Shown here piece by piece: positions 50,006 through 62,030 of a DNA stretch of 64,000 bases. How positions within the stretch are numbered: the first letter of the stretch is position 1; each line of letters begins with the position of its first letter. The notes under the pieces were generated by a model. It saw only the letters and a program-made list of their open reading frames with translations, did not search any database and was not told the DNA's origin. Where the stretch lies: contig NC_091932.1 in assembly GCF_041260155.1 (NCBI RefSeq), positions 2,108,001 through 2,172,000 of the forward strand, written 5' to 3'. The translations under genes were made by a program, and so were the position numbers. This DNA comes from Ptychodera flava. Taxonomy: Eukaryota > Hemichordata > Enteropneusta > Ptychoderidae.

Positions 50006-52423
50006 AACGTATAACTTACAGAACATTACAATCTTTTCAGTGATTTGGTGTAATGAATCAAACATTTCTATCGGTTCATCAAGCTTATTACAGTTTGGAT
50101 AATTTTAATTCAAATATTATTCGACTCATACTTTGTAAAGATATAACCATATGACAAGACTTACAAAATGCTTAATGATAAATATTCATAATATCGGATA
50201 TTGATTTTATCAGAGAAATAACATGTAACTATTCATCATTACCGTCAATGTCAGTCTAGATATTGTCGTGGTAAATACTCATTGTAAAAACAGGAATGAC
50301 CTGTCCGTCCACAATGTATGCTACGCTGTACACATTAACGTTGCCTCCATACTGAACAATCAAACGGACGCCGTACATGATATAAATGATAAAATAAATT
50401 ATCAAAATTCTAATATTTAAAGTGACGTAGTATCGGTGATTTCGTATGGTAAAATAACAAATTATCGGCAAACGTTCGCTAAATTGAATGATTCCTAAAT
50501 GTGGAACTTTGCCTGGAAGAATCATCAAGGTAGCAGATACTTGAGAAGATATGATAGCGATCGTGGACTAGTCGTCAGCTACCTGCTGGTCAGGTTATCT
50601 CTAAAATAGGTTATTTACAATCTTATTGAAATTTAACCAAAGAAAATTATCACCGATGGCCATAAGAAATTCGTGACGTAAAGTTACATTTGCACGTCAT
50701 ATTGCATGCTTTACAATGCTTAGAGAGATCTTAGGATCGATAAAACGTTAACAAAATTACACTGCAAAGATATTTCGCCTTGTGTTCATTTAGAAATGAG
50801 CTGATAGTGCTGATAAGCAGATGAATTGTAAAATTGGTAGTTAGATGAAGTAACCCATGCATTTTTAGCGTCTTATTTCTTTACCATCCAAATAAATTGT
50901 GAAAACAAAACATTGTTTCTTGCGCTTTAACTAAAAAATAATACAACTTTATCTTTTTTAATTTTTCAATTTACGCTTCTCACAATTTTCTTCTCCAGGG
51001 ATTTTGTCATCGTCCGTTTACTTTGAAACCAAACATGAAGATTTTTATTTCTGGTAAAGAGGTCTTAAGGACTGAAATGTCAACTTAAAAATATGGTGGT
51101 TTCACTGCGGTTCGAACTTGCAACATACGGTATACCTCGTCACATAGCAGAGAAGCCACAAACAAAACCGCTCGGCCAAATCCCCAATTTCGAAAAGATT
51201 GGTTCAATAACCGGGCTAAGATGTTACAATTATTCTGACTGAGATCCCTCCACACGTTGAAGAGCCCGTGAAGCACTCACACTAGTACGCTAACTATCAC
51301 ACACAAACTTTATCGAAGCGAAGCAATGAATACATCGCTTAAAAGAAATACTAGTACATACATTTCAGTCAACATGACATCGACTTGGTATTGGGTTTTC
51401 ACTTGATCGTCAGATAAGTACTGAGAAATTACCGCTAAGCCGGGGATAATTTTCAACCAATTACAGCTTTTTCCAATTTCATTTACAGAGGGTAGGCTAG
51501 TTCATTGTTTATTTGTTGAATGTCAGATAATATCCTATAATTATGGCTGGCAAATAAGGCTTGTACGCATGTCGTCCTCCTACCTCTGCTACCCCATTTT
51601 CTTGGTTCCATCTTACAGATACACTTGTATCGGTCCAGTTTATGATGACGTCACAAGTTGGCCATATTTGTAACGCAGACATTGACCAAGTCTTGAAGAT
51701 GATTCTAAAATCATCCGTTCAAGGAAAACTTGATAGACGGCCAACGATGTATCTTACCAAAGGTCTTTCACCTCAGATCCGTCATGAACAGCTAGAAATC
51801 ATTGTCTAAACTGAAACAGCAATGAAAAACGCAATGTATAGGCAGGCTGATAGTGTTCGACATGTATTCTATTTTGTGTTTCGGAAAGGAAACCTAGTTT
51901 ACGGAAAGTATGCAATAACATTACACTAGTCATATTAAAGTTATTATTTACTCAGGGCATTGATAAACAAATTATCAGATATACACAAGTTCTAGTTTGT
52001 TACACTTGTTATTGAGTTTTATTAAATCTATGGTTAATTTGTTTATTACATTTGTGGTTGCGGGTTGTTACATTAATGGTTGACTATTTTATTACATTTG
52101 TGGTTGATTTTATTACAATTGTGGTTGATATTACATTTGTGGAGATTATTACATTTGTGGAGATTATTACATTTATGGAGATTAGTACACTTGTGGGGGT
52201 TACACGGCCCAGGAAATTATCCTCCTTACCCGTCCCTCCCCAACGACAACACTAATTTACGAAAGGAAGCAGTTTTCACAGTGCATTGCTTCTATATGCT
52301 GCGCTTTTGTAGTTTTCATACACTCAGTTCAAGTGTTTTTATTTTGTATTTAAATTGATTTTTCTGTAATTGCGTCACTTTATCCTCATAACGCAGCCAC
52401 TGTGTGTTCATTGTCCATAACAC
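50006..52423 (-). repeat. Large palindrome, right arm
   Basis: Mirror of 43688-46102. It holds the same 82-codon ORF (51561-51809, + strand, one substitution) and the TTACATTTGTGG motif cluster at 52010-52190. An ORF at 50256-50528 (minus strand) extends the left-arm copy at its N-terminal side. The arms look about 98-99% identical. Confidence 0.95.
51098..51185 (-). repeat. tRNA-like sequence in the right palindrome arm
   Basis: Mirror of the 44926 copy. It has AAGTTCGAACC for GAGTTCGAACC and a 2-nt insertion, so it is drifting without selection. Confidence 0.5.
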
Positions 52424-52746
52424 TCATCCGCAGTCATGCACCTAAGCTTACCATATAGGCCTACAAAACTTGTCGCATGTAGGCTAATATGTTCTTGGAG
52501 TATATAGTTCGGCAAGAAAACGTTTTCCCGACAGCGTCTCAATACTTCTTCAAAACGTTCACCTTTGATTGTCGCTTTCGTCCGTTTCGAGTCCTTGCTG
52601 GAAAGCAGAGCATTCAGTTCTTCTTTGGAAAGTAGGATAAACCGAGAAATTGCTCGACTATCGTTGCGATCGGCCGCAGACGGCATCTTTGTTCGCTTCC
52701 ATTTCGCGCATGCGCAAACGTTGTTTCTGAAGTCAGAGGGCATCAT
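52408..52746 (-). mobile_element. Crypton/ZMYM-like N-terminal domain fragment
   Basis: A 112-codon minus-strand ORF reads AISRFILLSKEELNALLSSK then DSKRTKATIKG. This is the opening of the N-terminal domain seen in Crypton tyrosine recombinases and in ZMYM/QRICH1 proteins. Upstream of it (52750-52870) are GATGATGCC-like and CACGTGA motifs that recur at 62140-62220 before a second fragment of the same domain. Only the N-terminal piece is present, so it is a truncated transposon or captured exon. Its last codons overlap the palindrome edge. Confidence 0.5.
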
Positions 52747-52945
52747 TTTATGAACTAACGCCTAGCAGGCAACAGTTCGACAAATGATGCCTGATGACGT
52801 CGTTTACGTGTATCATCACAAAAAGAACGCACCTCACGTGACTATCAATTGACGTATTAGAACACAGACTGCGTATGAGGTGTGTTATAACATTTTCTGA
52901 CTTTCCCTTGTGGTGATAATCGTGTTCATTGTACTGACTTATTTA

Positions 52946-55531
52946 GGGACGATTCAGAATTTACTTCCAGGGGGAGGGTGGAGGATTTTCTATTTTCTCG
53001 GTGATTTTTTTCCATGCCCCCCCCTAGTAAATTATAGAAAAAATCTATGGCCCCCCTCATCTTTCCTGTTTTTTTCCATGCCCCCCCTAATATATACATG
53101 CATGCTTATACGGTACATTATAGACATATCTAGTCTAACAAGTTGCAGGAACTGTAGGGCCTAGTGGACATTAATCGATGATATAACAAATCATTTCAGG
53201 GTTATGTGACTATAAAAAGAATGATTTGCAGGGACTGCAAGTGGCACACTTTTGGAAAGGGTAGCAATAAACATATCTGGTTGTAAATTTCTAAAGAAAA
53301 GTTAATTACTAAATATGAATACTTTTTTCGTTATGTCTCACTGATACATATGATGCACACAAAGACAAGCAAAGATGTCAGTTAGAAATGGTGAACAGAA
53401 AATCAGGGAGCAGATAATTGGCAAAGTGATATATATCTTGAAGTTTATATAATGGTACATCATTTGCAGATATCCAGATATTTCTGGAAAGTGAGATGTA
53501 CATGTACATGCACACGTTCAGCATACATTTTCATTTGATGATGCTGAATATTTGCAGACTCACGGTGAAAGTTTTAAACATTAGGAATTAAAATTGGTGA
53601 AAGCCAACTTGTTTTTAATTTTCTCTTTTTTTCTAATTTGGTTATCATAAAACCAAGTAGCTGCCACTGAAAGCAAAAATGCTGAGGAATATTTTAGAAC
53701 ATTTCTTGGACAAAACACCTTATCCAAAACATGAATTCACATTTTATTCTGCTCATTCCATTCACAATCCAATGTTCGTATTAAAATGCAGACAACCCTA
53801 TGCAAGTCAAAATTCACATTTTGTCAGCAGTATTTTTCAAAATTGACAGAGCATGCATATTTCAAATTTTTTTAACAAACTTTAATTTAAAATAGTCATG
53901 ATGCGCATGTTTTCAGATGACACGAAACAATAAATGTTAATTTGTTTTTTTGCCTTTTCTGCCAGCCGCCACTGTGAAATCTTTGATTATACAATATCAG
54001 AATGAATGGGACACATAAGTATTAGCATCAATACACAATGTGTAAGCACACATTTCTCCTAGCCTCATACACACTGAGATCACTTCTTGGAATACAGCAA
54101 ATTTCTTGTGTACACAATATTTCAACAATCCGACACTATAGCATTGGCGCAGTGCCACATGATCTTCTGGATGCACATACAGGATTATTGGAAAATCAAC
54201 CCTTTTGTAAATTTTTCACCATATATTTTTGACAGTAATACATAATATTTTTATTTTCAACATTAAAAAACTATTCGCTGAAAAGCACCTTGAAGATGAG
54301 ACGGCCATAAATTTATTTTCAAAAAGTTTATAGTAGATGTAAGCACTGTAAAAAGTTATGTAGAACATTTAAAAAATTTAGAAAGGGTAAAATTGATGAG
54401 AATGAAACATAGAAAAAAGGAGCAGAAAAGAAGAGTAGCAGTAGCAGTAGTTTACTCAAAGGATGAAGTGGGTGTATATTTGGGGTAAAAAACCTCAATT
54501 TTTGTATTAATGATAAAAATTTATTTAAGTCAAAATCTAGACAGTATTTTCTGAAATGTAATATTTCACTTGAAAGGAGAGTATTCATGTAGAAAAAACA
54601 ACTATTTTATTTGGCATTATCCATCCTCATTTTAAATTGTAGGGGTTTAAAGACTGACACTCTAATAATTGATTAAATCATGATCAGCAAATTAAAATGC
54701 CTCTTATTAAAAATGTAAGAGCTTTATTGCCAAACAAAACCAATTGATAGTTGTTGTGTTATATAGCATTTAAAAAACATAATGTGAAATTTCAGAAAAT
54801 TTGACCCAGCCGGAGTGGAGTTAAATTCTTTGGAAATTTTGAAATTGGGAGGCAAAAGAAGCCAAGAAATCGGGTGATTTGCATACATTTGCATAAATTA
54901 ACACTTCTTTATCATGCAACTTTCAACTGCTTTACAAGCTACAAGGTAAACCCAACCTTAAAAAGACATTTGCTGTAATTTTTAGCATTTGTTCAATGTT
55001 CATCTCTGTGTATCAGCATTTGTTTGTTATTCTATCACTACATAGAACACCCAATGCTGTATTTAGCAACATACCAGTGTGAACATAAATGACCATTGTT
55101 ATTGTTGATAAATGAATTCTAGTCTGGACTTGATCTGAGATCTCTTTTCAACAAAAACAACCCTGACTGTTCACTGTATGGTTTGTATTGACATGCTAAA
55201 TACTGGACATTTCATAACGCTTCAGGGAGGAGAACAAGATACTGCTATAGATGCATAAAACAAACCACTGTGAATATTACCGAATTTGGCAGCTAAAGGA
55301 GTTTAACTAAACATGTTGAGTTTATCTGTCACCCAGGTTAGCGTCTATGGTTCTCTTTTGTAGAGATCAGAAATTCTGGGCAAATATTGAATTGATGTTT
55401 TTTTTTCCTTGGCCCCCCCTAAAAGATTGTGGTATTTTTGTCTGGCCCCCCTAAATTTTCTTGGGAAAAATGGGTGGCCCCCCCCCCTGAAAATCCTCCA
55501 CCCCCTCTGGAAGTAAATTCTGAATCGTCCC
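52946..55531. mobile_element. Harbinger-like non-autonomous element, 2.6 kb
   Basis: Terminal inverted repeats of about 45 nt start GGGACGATTCAGAATTTACT. TTA is duplicated on each side (52943-52945, 55532-55534), the TWA-type 3-bp duplication of PIF/Harbinger elements. Next to each end lie C/G-rich runs (52985-53090, 55415-55495). No transposase or MYB ORF is seen. It contains copy 2 of the dispersed ~500-bp repeat. Confidence 0.75.
54430..54930 (+). repeat. Dispersed ~500-bp repeat, copy 2
   Basis: Collinear with 23750-24270. It lies within the Harbinger-like element, which implies that the stretch between the two cyclase genes is a relic of a related element. Confidence 0.8.
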
Positions 55532-55534
55532 TTA

Positions 55535-57480
55535 GTAACTTCGAACGACTACAATACTCGGATGGCGTGAAATGTGTGTAAAGCTTTCCGAAAATTTGCT
55601 GTGGGGGTAACAATCTCTCTAGAAACAAACACGTCAAAAGACAAATAACTTGTAACAAAGCTAACCCTAACAAATTCCGATAGTCGGTGATAGTGCTATA
55701 TATATTCACATTTTCCGATCGGTTTCCTAAATTTTAGACGACATAACTATAATTGCCCAAAAGAATGAACTAAAGTCCATTGTGTTTGATCGTATTAGTG
55801 ACAGATATGTAATCATAGACCTTCGAGAAATGATGTAATCTTTATTTCTATGTCGGTATGCAAATTCAAAACAAACTGAAGTAACGATGACGTTAAAATT
55901 AATATTAGAACGGAGGGTATAAGTTCTAAAGACAGTCAAAGAGGATACATCTAACTGACACGGTTTAAATTTAATCCAGAGTCAGCTCCGGAGTTTTTTA
56001 ACTAGGCAGACCAGAGTCAATTTGATTGTTTCCCCGTAAATCTCTGCAAAAGTTAGCCAAAAATAGCCACGCTTTTTGTCGGACGTACCATGTTTGGTCC
56101 CAGAATCCCATAATTTTGCCATGTTTCAGGCGTTCATTGTCATTGAATCTTGCATATGATGTCTGTGAATATATAGCGACTAAACTTGAGTCGAAAATAA
56201 ACTGAAACAAATGTTCCATTTTAGTCTGAGAACGCATATGTTCCAAACTGTGTTCCCTGTACGACCATTCCACCCCTCTTTGCATATGTCACGAAAGTGC
56301 CCATTATGAATTCAAAACCTCACGACCAGTGTATGCAATTGCAATGGCTTCGTCATCAGTGATCCCCTATTGTGCGCCCACGGTCCTGTAACTTCCTCTT
56401 TGTTTAGAAAACTCTCTGCTAGAAGAAAATCTCTTGATATATATCATGCAAACCATGCTATTGGCACATACTAGCCGTTAAGCACATAAGATATTGTGCA
56501 GCGCATCTTGTTCTTATTCAATTTTTGAACTCTGGCTTTGATGCAGGAGCATTTTCTTGCTTTCACTAAAAAATAGCAAACTAAATACGTTTACTTAAAA
56601 TATAATATTAGTATTTACCTTCATAGAAAGTAGATTTACTGAGGATATTGATATAAAGCGTCACATAATTCAAAGCTTTGCAACAAATAAGTGTATGCTG
56701 GTACTATTTTAAAATGTTTTATTTGTTTATGCCGTTCCTTCAGGGCTCATAATAACTTTTTTTTTCTGAATTTGCGAGAAATCACATTCTTGGCGCATAT
56801 GAAGAATGCTAAAAGGTAAATCAATGTGGGGGGATATACATTGTGGCTACGGGATGCATACCGGGGCCTGGGTTCATGACCATTTAAGAATGAAAACGAC
56901 ACTAAATTATCAGGATAAAATGACATATATTTGCACGTTTCGGTTGGAAAGGAGAACATTTAGTAAATTGATGATCTTGTCACCTCGGCAGTCTGGGACA
57001 TTGACCATGATTGACTGACATTAATTTGTCGTCTGGGGTAGGGTATTTTTCAGAAACATCTCAGACAACAGGACTCATAGATGGTCCATTAAAATATAAG
57101 AAAAAATAAAGAGTACTGCTATGAAACTTCATTTTGTGTACGGGCCTTTTTGCTTGTTCTCTCCTCCCACCGCTATATTTCCTCGCTCTGTGCATTGGAA
57201 ACATGACGATTCAGTGGTAATTGTGCATTGTGTAGTGCGCCCTCCCTTGGTGAACTTTTCGTACAGGAGTTCTGCATTGACTCTCATACTGTTCCAATAC
57301 TAAACTGCAAGATAGACGATACAAAAAGAGTAAAATAGAATGCATCACTGGAGAAATAGGAAATAAACAAAGAAGTAGGCGACTTGAAAAAAAAAACCGG
57401 AAAAAAATTCCATGGACAATATTCTAGTTTTCGTAGCAACATCCAGTCCGAGTTACATCAGAATTGTGAGAGTATAACAA
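55535..57480. other. Non-coding stretch, nothing recognised
   Basis: Short ORFs only; no motif, RNA gene or clear repeat seen. Confidence 0.45.
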
Positions 57481-57499
57481 GCCCTAACAGAAAACTGAA

Positions 57500-57781
57500 G
57501 TGAACTGGAAAAAATACGAAACATTTAAAAGTCTGTTCCAAAACAAACCAATAATCGCATACGAAAGTAACAGAAATATAAGCTACACACCTATAAATGC
57601 CAAACTTTACAAAAGCAACAATAGATCGAACTCCGAATTGCATGAGCATACACAAGTCTTTTCTTTCACCTCTGTGATCAGACCAATCTTTGACAATCTT
57701 GTTCCCTACTTAAAGAACAGACTTCAGTCACTACGGAACATCATGGTACCACATACAATCAATCGAACATTCCTAAAATGA
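57500..57781 (+). mobile_element. Possible retroelement remnant
   Basis: A 93-codon ORF includes FKSLFQNKPIIAYESNRNIS and TPINAKLYKS, reminiscent of the KPxIaYRxxxNLxDxLVxAKL segment that follows the reverse transcriptase in Penelope-like elements. The resemblance is weak and nothing else of such an element is nearby. Confidence 0.3.
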
Positions 57782-57932
57782 ATTTAAGCGACTGATGAAG
57801 AAAACGTAGCGTCAAAGAATGGCAGTGTCCATAGCTGGGTCTGTGCAAGCATGAAGCTAAAAAGAGCTCTAAGCTTATATAGCACAAGACACGTTTACAT
57901 AAAACAGCCACACTTGAATCAAGTCTATTTTA

Positions 57933-58330
57933 GGGCTTGAAAATTGTGACTCATAACACTATACGAATTTTATTTCTTTGGAGTAAACGAAATGTAAGAT
58001 GACCCATGCGGGACTCGAACCCACATCCCCCGCACACATTTCGGATGCTCTACCAAGTGAGCTAGTGGATCAGTCGGAATTACGGTGGTCGTTCCTATCA
58101 TTTAGATTGGGCTCTTCATTTCATGTGCGTGTAATGTGAGTTTTGGCTAAACTCATTACCTAATCTTTCTGCCTAAGGATCCTATGGATTCAACAGGGCC
58201 TCGCACACAAGTCATCAACTTAGGAATTGACTTTTGGTAATGAGGATCAATCTTATGAATGATGCAAAGCGAGAGAAGTGTAAATTCTTGGGTTTGAAAT
58301 TGTGACTCACCTCACTATACGAAATTTATC
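57933..58330. repeat. ~42-bp direct repeats bracketing a tRNA-like sequence
   Basis: 57933-57974 and 58290-58330 share TTGAAA(A)TTGTGACTCA and CACTATACGAA at about 85% identity, 357 bp apart in the same orientation. Between them lies the tRNA-like sequence at 58000-58072. Confidence 0.7.
58000..58072 (-). tRNA. tRNA-like sequence, probably a pseudogene or SINE head
   Basis: On the minus strand the 7-bp acceptor stem pairs (TGATCCA with TGGGTCA, one G-U). The D-arm TAGCTCACTTGGTAGAGC and T-arm GTGGGTTCGAGTCCCGC are both good and contain canonical A and B boxes. The anticodon arm is imperfect: one mismatch, and no T before the putative TGT anticodon. It could be transcribed by Pol III; a working tRNA-Thr is unlikely. 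Confidence 0.5.
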
Positions 58331-58339
58331 TATTCTTCT

Positions 58340-59225
58340 TTTAACTTTCTGGCAACAGTGACTGAAGCGCAAGAAAACAGATTATATTTATTCCTCGGAG
58401 AGGGCCTTTATGAGCTCAACACTGCTCTAATGACGTGTGGCCATGGCTATTCACACTTATGGAGCAATGAATCAGAGTCATTTTAGTTAAATTATAAAAG
58501 CAATGCTGCAAAATTCTATGAATCAAAGGATGATGATGTGTATATATGTATACCACTGAAGTGTGGAGGTACTGCACGGCGCAAACCCTCGGCCCTTCCA
58601 GCTGTTTTTGATCCCGGTTTGCGTTAACCAGAGAAGTGATTTGCTCTTTCTTACTATACACCCAGCCATTCTCTAAAACGTATCCCTGTCCCATTTGTAG
58701 AGACTGTCTTAAGGCAAGATGCCATACCCGGTGTGATCTCACACTCTTTAAAACACAAATAAAAATAATTCAACTTTATTGGACTGCATAAAGGTGCATT
58801 ATTTTAATGTGCCGCTAAACCCTTTCATAAAACGTGCATAAAGATGCATACATCACCATCGCTGACTTCTTGTATACACATCTTTATGCACTGCATACAG
58901 ATGTGTACATGAGCAGACCAACTTTATTCAAATTTACGCAATTGAATGTAAAAGTTTCGATTTTATCCTGTGATATATAAGCTAGCTGTGATTTGTATTG
59001 TTGGCACGTACATGTATGCCATTGGGCATTAATAATAAAAGCATTGCAATGTTTTCTTTCACTTCACAATCAGCTCTCGGCGAATGATATTTGCAGTCAG
59101 TGAAAACTGACACCGTAATTGAAATATGTTCCTTTATATAAGTAATGGAATAGTGTGACCTTGTGTGCAGTTGTCATCAATCTTTATAATTGAAGACTTT
59201 TTTGCAGTATACACGGCATTTCTTC
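58340..59225. other. Non-coding stretch with one unrecognised ORF
   Basis: A 108-codon minus-strand ORF (58416-58742) starts MRSHRVWHLALRQSLQMGQG. I do not recognise it. Several GCATAAAGATGCAT-type short repeats lie at 58785-58915. Confidence 0.35.
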
Positions 59226-60500
59226 ATATTTTTTTTTGAATTGAATTGTTATCTTTATTTGCGCTAAAGGCCACCGGCCCTGTGTGCCAAACGAAATACC
59301 ACACAAATAATACACTCAAAGGTCAACACTTAGAAAAGAAAACAAATCAGACAAGCAAACATTGTTACAATATCTTAGGAGTTTTCACTTCGTCTCTTGA
59401 ATACATAAAACAAAAATCTACATATATTTCTAATGATATCAGAATTTTTACTTTGTAATAATTGTATAAATTTGTCGATATTTGGTAAAATGTAATAGCA
59501 GTCGGGTATGTATTTAATGCTGAGTTCTGTGTACATAGGACAAACTACCAGGAAATGAAATTCGTTTTCAATTGACACTTTATCACAAATACAAACTCTA
59601 TGTTCTTTGGCAAGACCCTCGTGTCGCCCTCTTTCAATATTCAATGAATGTGACCATATACGGAAGGATGTAAATACATTTTTATGGAAATGTGAAAATA
59701 ATTTTCTAAAAAAAGCGAATTCTTAAATAATGTATAAGTAGCTAATCTATTTGAACTGTTTATCTGATCATGCCAATTCTGAACATGAATATCTCTGCAA
59801 CGTTGTCTAAACTGAGATAAAAATACAACTTCATTTCCTACTCCCTGTCTGAGCGAACTTTCTGCAAACCCATATGAAAAAAAGAATACATTTTAAACGT
59901 GTAGCCCAGCATCTTTCATTTTGTTCTGCCATTTTAAACTGGTCTTGGTAAGCATGAAATACATATCTATTTCGAATCATTTTTAAGATACGAAACCAGT
60001 ACTTAACCATTTGGACTAATCTCATTGATCTCAGCATTGGTCTTCCAAGTTCCCCTCTCACTGCAGCATTTATCACCATTTCTTTTGTCTAATTAGCTGT
60101 TTACAAAACGTAACATGTACTTTTTCAATATTGTAACCTTCTATATGCCCCCAAATCTCGCTTCCATAGTGTAAAATAGGGAGAATTTTTAAATCAAAGA
60201 TTTTAAAGCATATCTGAATAGCTTCATCCTTCAGAAAATGTATTTTTGAATTTAACATAAATAGTGCTTTTGTAGCTTGGTCAGCCAAGACTTCCTGCGC
60301 TTTACTCCAGAGACCACTTAATGAAAATACAACACCCAAATATTTGAAATAAGAAACGACCGATATTTGTTTCCCTTCATAAAACCATCATTCATACTTG
60401 CGTAGTGGTCCACCCTTTCTAAATGCAACAATATTTGTTTTGTCAAGGTTTACCCTAGTTTTGAATTTTGTACAATATTACTGGAGTTGGTTGAGAAGTC
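59226..60500 (-). mobile_element. LINE, 5'-truncated (reverse-transcriptase C-terminus to 3' tail)
   Basis: Minus strand. Pieces in order: VDHY(x)n just upstream of 60340; LKILPILHYGSEIWGHIEGY (within 60073-60339), typical of the region after the RT catalytic core; AAVRGELGRPMLRSMRLVQM then VKYWFRIL (59831-60079); and RVCICDKVSIENEFHFLVVC then PMYTEL (59375-59644), the C-terminal Cys/His motif. The tail GGCCTTTAGCGCAAATAAAG followed by AATTGAATTCAAAA-type sequence ends it near 59226. Frames change several times, so it is dead. The clade was not determined. Confidence 0.8.
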
Positions 60501-60510
60501 TTTGTTTAAA

Positions 60511-60698
60511 TAATAACACATGAAAGCGAGGGCAATATCACGATTTATTGCCTGCCCAAGGGATAATGGTCATGATCCAAATAGGCCTATTGATGATGCC
60601 CGAGCCGTAGGCGAGGGCATCATGAGTATTTCGATCATGACCACCAGCCCGAGGGCAGGCAAAAATCGTGATATTGCCCTAGCCCTCATGTGTTATTA
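60511..60698. repeat. Fold-back (hairpin) next to the LINE
   Basis: Arms start TAATAACACATGAAAGCGAG and mirror at 60698. They contain GGGCAATATCACGAT and GCCTGCCC, with an inner GATGATGCCCGAG / GAGGGCATCAT hairpin. It abuts the truncated 5' side of the LINE. Confidence 0.8.
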
Positions 60699-60704
60699 TT
60701 TTTA

Positions 60705-60938
60705 TTACACCGAACAAGCAAACATGCAAAGACAGAAAAACAAAGACTTCTTCGAGTACAGTTCGCCTTTTTGAGTCCGGACCTCAGCGTAACTTGTCAG
60801 TGCCGAGTCCAGGGTTGCCGCTGAAAGTTTGCCGATTTCCTCGGTGGCGTATCCAAATTTGTTGCTTGCACAGTCGCTGAACACAGAAATTGCATTCCTT
60901 GTTGCCATTTTCGTTCGTTTGCTGTTTACTTGCATCAA
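60705..60938 (-). mobile_element. Crypton/ZMYM-like N-terminal domain, second fragment
   Basis: Reads NSKRTKMATRNAISVFSDCA, then LDSALTSYAEVRTQKGELYS and KKSLF. This is the SKRTK...LDxxLxxFyxEVRkxdGxxYxxxsL pattern of the same domain as at 52408-52746, here covering its second half. Together the two pieces support one element family in this region. The upstream part of this copy is separated by the nested element at 60951-62030. Confidence 0.55.
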
Positions 60939-61133
60939 AATATCGTCTAAGGAACTGGTCAGTTTCTTCGGCCTGGGGGGGGGGGCGGTGAATTATTTTT
61001 TGCCGACGTCAAAAAGTGGCTGACCCCCCTTATTCCAAATTTTGAAAACAGGGTGACCCTCCTATTCCAAATTTCGAAAACAGGGTGACCCCCCTCCGGC
61101 GCGCGACATAGGTAAAACAAAAGGTGGACATAA

Positions 61134-61143
61134 ATTATATATA

Positions 61144-61213
<70 letters not shown>
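61134..61213. repeat. (TA)n microsatellite
   Basis: TA run inside the nested element. Confidence 0.95.
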
Positions 61214-61217
<4 letters not shown>

Positions 61218-61560
61218 TTTACATTTTACATATATATTTATATTTTAAATAGTCATTCAATGTTTTAATGAAATTGTTAACATGTCAGTTGTAAGATACG
61301 AATTCAAAGTGTCAATCTTAAAGTTTGAATACAGTACATTTTGAATGAGCTGTATTTTGAATGAGCTGTGAATGTATTTCATACTTTCTATGCTTAACCA
61401 GATGGCCTGAACTGTTGTACAGAAATGGATGTCAATCATTAATATCAGAGAGGAAAAGAGAGAATAGAAAAGTATCAGGAATTTGTCATCCTTTTCATAT
61501 GAAATGCAGATTTCATAATGTACACTTTCACTTTGCAAACATCAAGATATCTCTGATTTA

Positions 61561-61830
61561 TTAAAGTATGGCGCCCGAAGGGCGCTTCGAAAAATATGAA
61601 ACATCCTGATATCTCTGATATATATGTCTTGTATATTAAAGTCATGCACATGAAGTGCATGCTGAAAAATGTCTGATATATTAAAGTAATGAGCTCGAAG
61701 AGCACGCTGAAAAATATTGAACATACAGATATCTCTGATGTATGTATGCTTGATATGTTAAAGTTGGGCGTGCTGAAAAATATGACTGATTATTAAAGTT
61801 ACGCGCCCGAAGGGTGCGCCGAAAAATACA
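61561..61830. repeat. Tandem hairpin repeat with changing stems
   Basis: Five units of about 60-70 bp, each with TTAAAGT, then in four of them a short stem around a GAA loop, then TGAAAAAT or CGAAAAAT. The stems are GCGCCC-GAA-GGGCGC (61571), ATGCAC-ATGAA-GTGCAT (61644), GCTC-GAA-GAGC (61693) and GCGCCC-GAA-GGGTGC (61803). Confidence 0.7.
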
Positions 61831-62030
61831 ACTGAATGATGAAATTTGTGGCTGCCACTAGCATTTTAGGCAATGATGAGCCTGTGTCAAAATTCAAAAA
61901 CACACTGACCCCCCCCCCCTATTGGGTATTCCAACAACATGGTGACCCCCCTATCACCAAAGTCAAAAACAGGGTGACCCCCCCCATGAATCCACCGCCC
62001 CCCCCCAGGCTGAAGAAACTGACCAGTCCC

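Larger units (their letters stand above)
60951..62030. mobile_element. G-run inverted-repeat element (~1.08 kb), nested
   Basis: Ends are inverted copies of GG(A/G)ACTGGTCAGTTTCTTC followed by GGCCTG or AGCCTG and an 8-12-nt G run. The flanks are TAA on the left and TTA on the right, so a Harbinger-type duplication is possible but not exact. Inside are direct repeats of an AAACAGGGTGACCCCCC motif near both ends, a TA run (61134-61213) and the hairpin repeats at 61565-61825. No transposase is seen. Confidence 0.7.

Noticed and set aside
58000-58072. Functional tRNA-Thr gene
   Set aside because: The anticodon arm has a mismatch and lacks the invariant T before the anticodon.
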